A stretch of 34,910 nt of DNA from Ferrovibrio sp. (GTDB lineage Bacteria > Pseudomonadota > Alphaproteobacteria > Ferrovibrionales > Ferrovibrionaceae): the NCBI RefSeq assembly GCF_025869515.1, contig NZ_JAOZVR010000110.1:1-34910 (forward strand), read 5' to 3'. The notes under the pieces were generated by a model. The model worked only from the letters and a program-made list of their open reading frames with translations, was not told where the DNA came from and made no database searches. Positions 1 to 6,510 of the stretch are shown here, piece by piece; within the stretch, counting starts at the first letter, position 1; each line of letters opens with the position of its first letter. The position numbers and the translations under genes are program-made.

Positions 1-10
1 CCCGGGGGAG

Positions 11-135
11 CCGTTGCGAAGCAACGGGGGCCATGGCCCCCGAGGAGCCGGAAGTCGGTTAGCGCGTCCAGCGCTAAAGCCTTGAAAACACGGCGAAGCC
101 GCGCGCCAGCGCCCCCTCCGGGGGTGTTTCAAGGC
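11..135. repeat. cluster of hairpins upstream of the mobilisation-like gene
   Basis: Three inverted repeats are packed into 125 bases. CCGTTGC-gaa-GCAACGG lies at 11-27. A perfect 16-bp palindrome with CCATGG at its centre lies at 26-41. A longer-range pair, GCCTTGAAAACAC at 79-91 against GTGTTTCAAGGC at 124-135, differs by one base. Position just before a MobC/replication-relaxation-like gene suggests an origin of transfer or the operator of an autoregulated mobilisation operon. That function is inference from context; no nic site was recognised. Confidence 0.45.
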
Positions 136-232
136 GGTCCGGCTGGAGGGTTCTCGCCAATGCCGCGCATTCAAAATTCCGGGATACCGCTCAAGGGTGG
201 ATTCCGAGAGTCCTTCCATTAGGGGAATACGA

Positions 233-1129
233 ATGTCGAACAGCACCAACAACGAATCCAAGCCGCATGCAAAACGGCGCGGCGGCGTGATCACTGAAGC
301 AACCTTGACCGGTCTCAGGGCCGCGCTCAATGGCATGACGCCACGCGAGAAGGGAGCAGAAAAAGCCGCACAAGCACTCGATTGGATGTATCGCTGGGGG
401 TGGACCACCAGTTCCGTCATTGCCACCCTCGCTGGCACCGGACGGAACTCTGCGCTGGCCGCTCGCCTGGCAAAAAACGGGTGGGCAAAACGGCAACCGA
501 TTCGTATCGTCTCGAGCTTCCACTTGACGCCAACAGACATCCTCTCGATTACACCCGAGGGCGTAGCAGAGTTGGTTGCCTTGCGGGGTGAACTACCTTT
601 CTCCAGGCAGGGATCAGTCAGTAAGCGCGTTGTGAAGAAAAACGTGACTCACGATCTGCTCGTGCAGAAGCTCACGCTAATGTACATGGGCAGGTGGCCT
701 GGGAGTGAAAACGAAGATCTGCCCGAAGGGTATGGGCCGGTGACAGAGTTCACCACCGCACACCAACTCGGCGAAGCGACTCTCGGGGAGAAAATACCAG
801 ATGCAATCTGGTGTACCGAGAGTGGTCACATGCTGGCGATTGAATTGGAGCTCTCCCCTAAATACGGGCGTGAACTCGATCAGTTCATCAAAGGTCACCT
901 GGATCTGCAACGTCGGGCTACCGATCCAGTTGACGGGTTGGTCACTTTCTTTGCTTCGCCCGACACCGCAGAGAGGTATGCTCGTGCGATGTCAGTTGGT
1001 AGACGCGTCCAGGAATGGGCCTACGACAAAATGCGTCGCGAATGGTGGCCGCTGCCCAACGCACCGAAGATCGAACTCGATGCCAATTTCATTACATATG
1101 AAATTGTCCTGCCGCGCGCCGCGCGCTGA
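233..1129 (+). CDS. replication-relaxation / MobC-like mobilisation protein
   Basis: This is a 298-residue soluble protein. The N-terminal third has a winged-helix look (LDWMYRWGWTTSSVIATL, then a GRNSALAARLAKNGW recognition-helix-like stretch). The C-terminal half contains IPDAIW...HMLAIELELSPK, the PD...E-x-E pattern seen in the Replic_Relax/plasmid mobilisation family. Such proteins bind DNA at oriT or the replication origin and assist the relaxase. The ATG at 233 was chosen over the upstream GTG at 197 because AGGGGA sits about seven bases before it. No relaxase gene follows in the window; the next genes are on the other strand. The family call is by eye, and the role in transfer is inferred from the island context. 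Confidence 0.55.
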   Translation: MSNSTNNESKPHAKRRGGVITEATLTGLRAALNGMTPREKGAEKAAQALDWMYRWGWTTSSVIATLAGTGRNSALAARLAKNGWAKRQPIRIVSSFHLTPTDILSITPEGVAELVALRGELPFSRQGSVSKRVVKKNVTHDLLVQKLTLMYMGRWPGSENEDLPEGYGPVTEFTTAHQLGEATLGEKIPDAIWCTESGHMLAIELELSPKYGRELDQFIKGHLDLQRRATDPVDGLVTFFASPDTAERYARAMSVGRRVQEWAYDKMRREWWPLPNAPKIELDANFITYEIVLPRAAR

Positions 1130-1140
1130 CTCCAAAAAGG

Positions 1141-1422
1141 TCACCGCTTGGGCGTTAGCTCCCTGACGTACCCTGTGCATTCCGCAGCTTCGCGGGATTG
1201 CACCAACGGGATCCTCCCGACCATCCGAATCCCAGTGCTCTCCACGGATCCATAATTGGGGCAAGTCCATTCATCCCGAGCGAGCGGGACAGTGCCACCT
1301 GCAGATGTCCTGCCGTCAACTACAACAGCAACGACAGCAACGGGTGGCGCTAGGAATGCAAAGCGTACCCACCTCCACGCTTCGACATAGATCTCGCCGA
1401 TCTTCCGCTCGTCTACACGCAT
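1141..1422 (-). CDS. small hypothetical protein with one membrane segment
   Basis: A 93-residue reading frame starts with ATG preceded by GGAG at seven bases. A hydrophobic stretch near residues 17-35 (WVRFAFLAPPVAVVAVVVDG) could be an uncleaved signal anchor. The rest is polar with two cysteines (WTCPNYG, AAECTGY). It would be the last gene of the minus-strand group that begins at 3475, about 140 bases after the preceding stop. I recognise no family. Support is the ribosome site and orientation only; without a homologue it could be chance, and otherwise 1130-1564 is non-coding. Confidence 0.35.
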   Translation of the reverse strand: MRVDERKIGEIYVEAWRWVRFAFLAPPVAVVAVVVDGRTSAGGTVPLARDEWTCPNYGSVESTGIRMVGRIPLVQSREAAECTGYVRELTPKR

Positions 1423-1564
1423 TTCACTGCTCCAGTCGCAAGAGCCGGTTCCCGATCAAGACACTGCGAACACACTCAGAAGTGCATCGATTTGATATCG
1501 CGCAGCACATCAATCGGTGCTCGGTCCGCTACCAAAGGTGTACCGCTACGTGGTCGCTTACCTT

Positions 1565-2275
1565 TCAGCCTGATCCGTATGGGTGCCCCGACGTATCGAC
1601 ATCACCGACCATGACGCACCCCGTCGCTGGATTGATGAGGCCGTCGAATAGACTTTCCTCCTCGTAAACTTCTGACACAGGTGTGCCGGCCGCTGAAAGC
1701 GCTTCAACAAACCCCTCCCTAGCGATCCAGACAACTCCGCGCAGCAGCGATAGCAGGCCGGGGCACCCATTGAGTGCCAACGAAGCCGCAACGACCAACG
1801 CCCAAGAGGACTTGGGCTGATGCAGAAGTATGTCGAGCGGGATCCATCCTGTGAGCAGGAACCACGGAATTGACACTGCGGCGCAACCCGCCAGGAATAT
1901 CTTGTCGCTAATTTCGCGGCGTACCGACGAAGATCCTCGCGCGGACGCAATGACGAGCGGTGCCGATAGAACTGCGGCAAGCACGAGCAACGCAGCCCCC
2001 TCCGCCATCCTGCCGTCAATCGCCATCTTCATGAGCGCGGCGGCAATCGCTACCAAGCTCAGTATCAGGCCGAGCCTTAGGCGTCTCATCAGCGACGGGC
2101 CCTGAGCAAGAACATAAACCGCTCCGCACACGTAGGCCGTCGGAATCATGGCGATCACGACCCTGTCGTTGATCTTGCTTCCAAGACCCGCGAAACAGAC
2201 CACCAAAAGCCCCGCCGCAATCGGAGCCGACATCACGCCGACCGCCTTGATCAGCTTTATAGCTTCGGAACCCAT
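1565..2275 (-). CDS. multi-pass membrane protein with C-terminal NPATG tail
   Basis: The protein is 236 residues from the chosen start. Several hydrophobic spans are evident (about 5-28, 38-57, 66-82, 90-110, 122-145, 155-175). The soluble C-terminus ends INPATGCVMVGDVDTSGHPYGSG. That tail resembles an NPATGLPM...DVxGNPYG motif I recall at the end of many otherwise unrelated small proteobacterial and mobile-element proteins. The start is ATG at 2275, which has AGGAGG eight bases upstream; two earlier in-frame ATGs overlap or precede that ribosome site. The gene lies downstream of the lipoprotein and CxxC genes, separated by a hairpin. Function unknown; the membrane location is well supported by composition. 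Confidence 0.6.
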   Translation of the reverse strand: MGSEAIKLIKAVGVMSAPIAAGLLVVCFAGLGSKINDRVVIAMIPTAYVCGAVYVLAQGPSLMRRLRLGLILSLVAIAAALMKMAIDGRMAEGAALLVLAAVLSAPLVIASARGSSSVRREISDKIFLAGCAAVSIPWFLLTGWIPLDILLHQPKSSWALVVAASLALNGCPGLLSLLRGVVWIAREGFVEALSAAGTPVSEVYEEESLFDGLINPATGCVMVGDVDTSGHPYGSG

Positions 2276-2309
2276 AAGCATTTCCTCCTTGAGCATGGTG
2301 ACCAGAGAA

Positions 2310-2340
2310 GAAAGCGCCGGATCTGAGATCCAGCGCTTTC
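2310..2340 (-). terminator. hairpin between the CxxC gene and the membrane-protein gene
   Basis: GAAAGCGC plus GGATC pair with GATCC plus GCGCTTTC around a three-base loop, with a single C/A mismatch. On the minus strand the stem is followed by TTCTTCTCT. It sits immediately after the CxxC gene stop and before the next ribosome site, so it could terminate or attenuate transcription between the two genes. Confidence 0.5.
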
Positions 2341-2344
2341 GGCG

Positions 2345-2689
2345 TCACATCAGGTCGATCTCCGGCATGAGTGTGTCGATTCCGATCCGGGATCCTGTTC
2401 CGTCTTCAATGACCTCGTATCTGTAGGTTCGAAATTGGCGCTTCCGATCGAAGCTCCCCACTGTCCTCAGGGAGGGCTTTGGCATCTCGTGCAGAAGCTC
2501 GAAGAGAAGCGCGCCGCATGCGCCACAGAGGTCGCTTCGGATGAGGCGCCCTTCCTTCCCCGTATCCACGCTGAGGGCATGGAAAGTTTTTTGGCCTTTG
2601 TCTCCATCACGGACTGAGTCGCCGCAGCGGTCACAGACCAGGCCGACCACGCGGAAACGAAGCCCTGCAGCTTGGTCAACGATTTTCAT
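2345..2689 (-). CDS. hypothetical protein with two CxxC pairs
   Basis: The 114-residue protein carries CDRC near residue 19 and CGAC near residue 55, a spacing consistent with one four-cysteine zinc site of the zinc-ribbon type. No known family is recognised. It starts six bases after the stop of the lipoprotein gene, so the two are almost certainly co-transcribed. A zinc-binding structural or regulatory role is inferred from the cysteines alone. There is no signal peptide or membrane segment, so the product should be cytoplasmic. Confidence 0.55.
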   Translation of the reverse strand: MKIVDQAAGLRFRVVGLVCDRCGDSVRDGDKGQKTFHALSVDTGKEGRLIRSDLCGACGALLFELLHEMPKPSLRTVGSFDRKRQFRTYRYEVIEDGTGSRIGIDTLMPEIDLM

Positions 2690-2695
2690 GACCGC

Positions 2696-3475
2696 TCACC
2701 GGATCCGATTGTTTTCGATCTGGCCATTTCCCAGGCGCTCTTGTAGATATCGCGCCGTTCCGAAAGGCAAAATAAACAGGCGTTGCGCGGTGAATACGTC
2801 CTTGGCCTCGGCGCTCTGGCTCACGATCACGCCATTGCTCAACTCGAATCCGACGGCCAGGATCGAGATGAAGGTGCCGGTCTCGTCGCGCTCTACCAAA
2901 CACGAGGAGACGTTGGTTGGGTACCAGTAGCCCTGGGACCGCGGCTGCGGTGCATTGAGCGCTTGCAGGATGCGGTCGTTGACCACCGGCCCATAGACCG
3001 AAATGTAGTGGCCTCGGCTACGCGCCAAGGCAATGAAGGCGCGGCCCGCGTCCTGGGACTCGATCGGGTTGGTCGCATTGAGCACCGCCAGCGCCTGAGT
3101 GTCGTGCACACGCGGGCCGGCGCGGCTGATCATGATGAAGTCCAGGGGGAAGCTCTCGGTGGGACCGGCCTGCTGCTTGGTGTAGATACCGCACGCTTCG
3201 CAGCTGAAGTTGTTGGTCGCCGCGCGACCGTCTGGCCCGACGTAAACCGCGCGCAGCGCTTGGTCAGGGAAGCTTCGGAGGCTCTTGACCATGTTGCGAG
3301 AGTTCGCCCCGTCGAGCTTGTCGCTCATGGTCTTGATGCCGGCCTCGACGGAGGCGCATCCGACGAGCAAAGCGACCGCCATGATGCCGACTGCGGCGGG
3401 GAGTGCTGGACGCACTCGCATGACGACGATAGCTCGGATGGAGGGAAAGGGAAGCAGGTACTTACAGCTTTTCAT
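2696..3475 (-). CDS. putative lipoprotein, unknown function
   Basis: The 259-residue product has a long positively charged N-region, then IMAVALLVGC, with the lipobox cysteine at residue 40. The start is set by AGGAG six bases before ATG. An alternative ATG at codon 19 would give a more usual signal length but has no ribosome site. The mature part contains a CEAC pair near residue 92 and a further cysteine near 192, compatible with disulphides in the periplasm. It heads the minus-strand group and is divergent from the XRE gene at 3632. I recognise no family. Association with the island's surface or transfer functions is speculation from context. Confidence 0.6.
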   Translation of the reverse strand: MKSCKYLLPFPSIRAIVVMRVRPALPAAVGIMAVALLVGCASVEAGIKTMSDKLDGANSRNMVKSLRSFPDQALRAVYVGPDGRAATNNFSCEACGIYTKQQAGPTESFPLDFIMISRAGPRVHDTQALAVLNATNPIESQDAGRAFIALARSRGHYISVYGPVVNDRILQALNAPQPRSQGYWYPTNVSSCLVERDETGTFISILAVGFELSNGVIVSQSAEAKDVFTAQRLFILPFGTARYLQERLGNGQIENNRIR

Positions 3476-3582
3476 TGACGACTCCTAATTTATTGCGGGC
3501 GCAGTGCGTCTGCATCTGCGGCCAGTAAGTGATCAAGGAGTCGGGCGTCGTCTTGGACGCGAACCATATTTAACTATATTTC

Positions 3583-3598
3583 ATTGCTATTTAGCAAT
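3583..3598. promoter_or_regulatory. palindromic operator candidate between divergent genes
   Basis: ATTGCTA-tt-TAGCAAT is a perfect seven-base inverted repeat in an AT-rich pocket (3567-3608) inside otherwise GC-rich DNA. It lies between the lipoprotein gene (start 3475, minus) and the XRE regulator (start 3632, plus). Size and position fit a dimeric Cro/CI-type repressor site controlling both promoters. The assignment to the adjacent regulator is inferred. Confidence 0.5.
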
Positions 3599-3631
3599 AG
3601 ACCATAGCATGCGTGCGTTCGACGCTTGGGG

Positions 3632-3895
3632 ATGCCCGTTGCCCAGCCGAAAGCCCATCCAATCCGACGTGTCGTCGCAATGTGCGTGCGGCTGGAGCGC
3701 ACTCGCTGCGACATGTCCCAGGAGCAGCTGGGCCAGTTGATCGGGCGAGATCAGGCGTACATAAGCCAGATTGAGAGCGGAAAGCGGAGCCTCACGCTGG
3801 ACTCACTGGGTCGCATCGCAGACGTGCTGCAAGTTCGACCAGCGGACTTGCTGGACCAGACATTCGGACGGCGCCCAAGTAAGTCAGACAGCTGA
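3632..3895 (+). CDS. small XRE-family (Cro/CI-type HTH) regulator
   Basis: The 87-residue protein is essentially one helix-turn-helix domain: VRLERTRCDMSQEQLGQLIG, then RDQAYISQIESGKRSLTLDSLGRIADVLQV, the classic XRE recognition pattern with the conserved ISxIExGKR turn. A short N-terminal arm and a polar tail flank it. ATG at 3632 was preferred to a TTG two codons earlier; GGGG immediately upstream is a poor ribosome site. The gene faces away from the lipoprotein group across an AT-rich palindrome at 3583-3598, so autoregulation and control of that group are likely. Small stand-alone XRE proteins of this kind are common in integrative elements. Confidence 0.8.
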   Translation: MPVAQPKAHPIRRVVAMCVRLERTRCDMSQEQLGQLIGRDQAYISQIESGKRSLTLDSLGRIADVLQVRPADLLDQTFGRRPSKSDS

Positions 3896-4169
3896 TAGGG
3901 CACATGCCCTTGGGCGTCAATTCGTATTCCTCTCGGATGCTGGGGCGATGGCTTGGCGCGGCAGACGCGACTACGAACCGATTTTGGATGCATTTGCGAC
4001 GGCATGCGCCGTCGTTCAATGATCACGAAAGAAGTTAGCTTCTTGCCATCAACAGACACTCAGGCCAAAGGCGCGACAGCTCACTGTTGACCCAAAACGG
4101 ACATGCCGTGGATTCCGCTCTTGGAGGTGCCGCCCTGTAACCTTGGGATAGGTTCGGGCGGAACGGAAA

Positions 4170-4363
4170 ATGGCGAAGTCGAATAGAAAGTCCACGGAGA
4201 CGCACGAGACGGCGAACCGGCAGAAGGGCGCTCCGAAGTCCAAGGCTTCGCCCAATCCCAAGAAGACAGAAAGGCCTCGAACACGCCTAGTGGTGGACAC
4301 CGTCCGGGCCTCCCGCGACGGCCACGAGTTTCACGAGGCCTGGGTAGCCCGCAAGTGCTTGGG
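4170..4363 (+). pseudogene. 5' fragment of a large gene, possibly a Cap4/DUF4297-like defence nuclease
   Basis: The reading frame opens with a lysine-rich disordered segment and then TVRASRDGHEFHEAWVARK. It runs into the IS21-type end at about 4364 and stops at 4379. DGHEFHEAW-ARK resembles the first conserved block of large ATP-binding proteins whose N-terminal domain is a Cap4/DUF4297-like double-stranded DNA nuclease (my recollection, not a search result). On that reading the gene is the decapitated start of a defence system killed by insertion. No downstream continuation is found in this window. The start ATG has only a weak GGCGGAAC site. Confidence 0.4.
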
Positions 4364-4373
4364 TGTTGGCGCG

Positions 4374-4389
4374 CATTGAAAACTGACCA
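4374..4389 (+). repeat. IS21-type terminal repeat, outer copy
   Basis: CATTGAAAACTGACCA here matches 6003-6018 (CATTGAAAATTGACCA) with one difference and in the same orientation. Without the IS3 insertion the two copies would lie about 24 bases apart, typical of the tandem repeats at IS21-family ends. Confidence 0.65.
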
Positions 4390-5994
4390 TCAGGGGGTGC
4401 GGACGATTTCTTGGACTACCGAAGGGGGTAGTTCATGTATTCATACGAAGATCGACTTCGCGCTGTTCGGCTGTATATCAAGCTGGGTAAACGTGTCGGG
4501 CTGACCATTCGCCAGCTCGGCTATCCGACCAAGAATGCGCTCAAGGGTTGGCATCAGGAGTATGAGCAGCGTAAGGATTTGCGCGCTGTCTGCGTGCGCC
4601 GCTCGAAGTACACCAAGGCGCAGAGAGAAGCTGCGGTCAATCACTATCTGGAGAGCGGTCGCAGTATCACGGCGACGATCCAGACGCTGGGCTATCCCTC
4701 TAGGGGTCTGCTTTCCATCTGGATTCGAGGGCGATGTCCAGAAACGCGCATTCTCGTCGCTCGTCGGTCCCTGAAGGCACCTACGGCGATGAAGCAATCG
4801 GCGGTTATCGCGCTGTGTATGCGACAAGCGAGCGCACAGGCGATCGCCGAGGAAGTAGGCGTATCTCGGCCAACGCTGTACATCTGGAAGAATCAGCTAC
4901 TTGGCAGCGAGGACTCCAGCCCCATGACACGCCACCACGATCCCTCAACCAGCTCCGATCGAGACCAGCTGGAGCAGCAGGTCGAGACGCTTCGACGCGA
5001 CATCCGGCGCCTGCAGCTGGAGCAGGACATTCTGAAAAAGGCGAACGAACTCCTAAAAAAAGATCTGGGCGTCAACCCGCTGCTCCTGACAAACCGGGAG
5101 AAGACGCAGCTGGTTGATGCCCTGAGATCGACCTACAAGCTGGCGGAGCTGCTCTGTGTCGTCGGTTTGGCGCGCAGCTCCTTCTTCTACCACTTGGCCC
5201 GGCTTCAGACCGCCGACCAGTACGCCGAGGTGCGGCTGGCCATGGCCGACATCTTCAATCGCAACTACCGCTGCTATGGCTACCGCCGGATGCGGGCCTC
5301 GCTTGGCGAGCGATCCGTCAATCTCTCTGAGAAAGTCGTTCGGCGCCTGATGAAACAGGAGTCCCTGGTCCCTGTCGCGGCAAAGCGCCGTCGATATGGC
5401 TCATACATGGGCGAAATCAGTCCGGCACCGGACAACCTCTTGAATCGGGACTTCAGCGCGAGTGCGCCCAACGAGAAGTGGCTCACCGACATCACGGAAT
5501 TTCAGATTCCGGCCGGCAAGGTGTATCTGTCCCCGATGATCGACTGCCACGATGGCCTGGTTGTCAGCTGGTCGATCAGTACCCGTCCCGACGCCGAACT
5601 CGTCAACACGATGCTGGACACGGCCATCGAAACAGTCGTCGGCAATCCCCGTCGGCCCTTGGTGCATTCGGATCGCGGCGGCCACTACCGATGGCCTGGC
5701 TGGTTATCCCGAATGGCAGAGGCGAAGCTAGTACGATCCATGTCGCGGAAGGCCTGCTCACCAGACAACGCCGCCTGCGAAGGATTCTTCGGGCGTCTGA
5801 AGAACGAACTCTTCTATTCGCGCGACTGGATCCACACAACGATCGAGGAGTTTGTATCCGCACTGGACGCCTACATCTCCTGGTACAACGAGGCTAGGAT
5901 CAAAATATCGCTCGGATTCAAAAGCCCCATGCAACACCGACGGAGCCTGGGAATCGCTGCTTAACCAGTCCAAGTTTTCTGCCGCACCCCCTCA
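4390..5994 (+). mobile_element. IS3-family insertion sequence, complete
   Basis: The ends are TCAGGGGGTGCGG at 4390 and CCGCACCCCCTCA ending at 5994, an imperfect inverted repeat that continues inward to a shared CTTGGACT block. The element is about 1605 bp and carries one long transposase frame. It interrupts the end of an IS21-family element between its two terminal repeats. I do not see a matching target duplication (gacca on the left, gctct on the right), so the exact boundary may be off by a few bases or the copy has recombined. Confidence 0.75.
4435..5964 (+). CDS. IS3-family transposase, single-frame (OrfA-OrfB fused)
   Basis: The 509-residue protein carries the N-terminal helix-turn-helix region (about 1-150, with two similar MYSYEDRLRAVRLYIKLGK/KYTKAQREAAVNHYL-type HTH starts), then a coiled-coil leucine-rich segment (about 178-212) and an rve/DDE integrase core. 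The catalytic triad is visible as D352 (WLTDITEF), D413 (VHSDRGG) and E449 (DNAACEGFF), with the DD35E spacing of IS3. Having both functions in one frame, without a programmed frameshift, is less common in IS3 but occurs in some subgroups. The gene appears intact, so the element may still be active. The start ATG follows a GGGGG ribosome site. Confidence 0.9.
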   Translation: MYSYEDRLRAVRLYIKLGKRVGLTIRQLGYPTKNALKGWHQEYEQRKDLRAVCVRRSKYTKAQREAAVNHYLESGRSITATIQTLGYPSRGLLSIWIRGRCPETRILVARRSLKAPTAMKQSAVIALCMRQASAQAIAEEVGVSRPTLYIWKNQLLGSEDSSPMTRHHDPSTSSDRDQLEQQVETLRRDIRRLQLEQDILKKANELLKKDLGVNPLLLTNREKTQLVDALRSTYKLAELLCVVGLARSSFFYHLARLQTADQYAEVRLAMADIFNRNYRCYGYRRMRASLGERSVNLSEKVVRRLMKQESLVPVAAKRRRYGSYMGEISPAPDNLLNRDFSASAPNEKWLTDITEFQIPAGKVYLSPMIDCHDGLVVSWSISTRPDAELVNTMLDTAIETVVGNPRRPLVHSDRGGHYRWPGWLSRMAEAKLVRSMSRKACSPDNAACEGFFGRLKNELFYSRDWIHTTIEEFVSALDAYISWYNEARIKISLGFKSPMQHRRSLGIAA

Positions 5995-6002
5995 GCTCTG
6001 CT

Positions 6003-6018
6003 CATTGAAAATTGACCA
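6003..6018 (+). repeat. IS21-type terminal repeat, inner copy
   Basis: CATTGAAAATTGACCA is the partner of 4374-4389. It lies on the istB side of the IS3 insertion. Confidence 0.65.
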
Positions 6019-6027
6019 GGGGTGGAA

Positions 6028-6049
6028 ACCGAGGGCGTCAGCCCTCGGT
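6028..6049. terminator. hairpin downstream of istB
   Basis: ACCGAGGGC-gtca-GCCCTCGGT is a perfect nine-base stem. On the minus strand it follows the istB stop by about 20 bases and is followed by TTTCC; on the plus strand it is followed by gttgttt. It could terminate transcription from either side. Confidence 0.6.
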
Positions 6050-6070
6050 GTTGTTTAATCCTATCGATTG

Positions 6071-6195
6071 TCAGATTGGTTCGTCGATTGCCTCCTGGGT
6101 TTTGGCCTGTTCGCGAGATTTGATTCGCGCCTTGGCGGTACTGCTGCTGTGCCGGAATCGATAGGACTCGTTGCCGGTCTCGACGATGTGGCAGT
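6071..6195 (-). pseudogene. istB: istB 3' fragment (IS21-family helper ATPase C-terminus)
   Basis: The minus strand encodes CHIVETGNESYRFRHSSSTA followed by a basic KARIKSREQ tail and a TGA at 6071. CHIVETGN-S-RF is the well-known C-terminal end of one IstB subgroup. The fragment stops abruptly at 6195, at the edge of the 15.4-kb insertion. The preceding codons of the same gene are found at 21651-21803, also on the minus strand. Confidence 0.8.
6190..6195. repeat. target-site duplication, left copy (GGCAGT)
   Basis: GGCAGT occurs at 6190-6195 and again at 21645-21650, directly outside the TG...CA termini of the 15.4-kb block. The istB coding sequence requires only one copy. Six bases lies within the range reported for IS21-family transposition (4-8). 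Confidence 0.8.
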
Positions 6196-6270
6196 TGCAA
6201 ATAGCCATCAGTTTGACCAGCTTCCGCCAACCTCACTGACCACGGACGCCAACGTAACTGACCACGGACG
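6196..6270 (+). repeat. left terminal repeat array of the 15.4-kb element
   Basis: Three TGACC-centred units start at 6214, 6237 and 6259, two of them sharing ACTGACCACGGACG exactly. All point inward. The first motif lies at offset 19 from the terminal TG, exactly as at the right end. These are likely transposase-binding sites. The following 6271-6510 holds no gene that I can see. Confidence 0.75.
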
Positions 6271-6510
6271 GCAGCCTGACGCAGTTTAATCACTAGTCTG
6301 CTTTTGAGATTGCCGTCCTGGTGCGTTCGACGGTTATGGCCCATGCTGTTTGATGTGCGGACCTGATCGGACGACTGCGAGTCTGTGATCGCCAAGTCTC
6401 TATCGATACGCAGGAAAGCACCCTCACTCGTAATCAGTTTCCAAGCGATACATCACAGCTTAGTCCTGCAGTCGGCACCTTGGCCCCGGGCGATGTTTTT
6501 CGCCGAGTTT

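Larger units (their letters stand above)
4364..6195 (-). mobile_element. 3' end of an IS21-family element, interrupted by an IS3-family element
   Basis: On the minus strand the order is istB 3' end (stop at 6071), a strong hairpin, terminal repeat CATTGAAAATTGACCA complement (6003-6018), the IS3 insertion, a second repeat copy (4374-4389), and an outer end near 4364 reading TGTTGGC inward (CA outward). Paired terminal repeats and istB identify an IS21-family element. Its remaining istB segment lies at 21651-21803, because a 15.4-kb block was inserted in the gene; istA and the other end are missing. Confidence 0.65.

Noticed and set aside
4029..4044. AAGAAG-ttag-CTTCTT as a terminator after the XRE gene
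   Set aside because: Weak A/T-rich six-base stem without a T-run and more than 130 bases from the stop; not distinguishable from chance.
6071..6195. First reading of this piece as an independent truncated IS
   Set aside because: The matching istB segment at 21651-21803 and the shared GGCAGT show it is half of a gene split by the 15.4-kb element.
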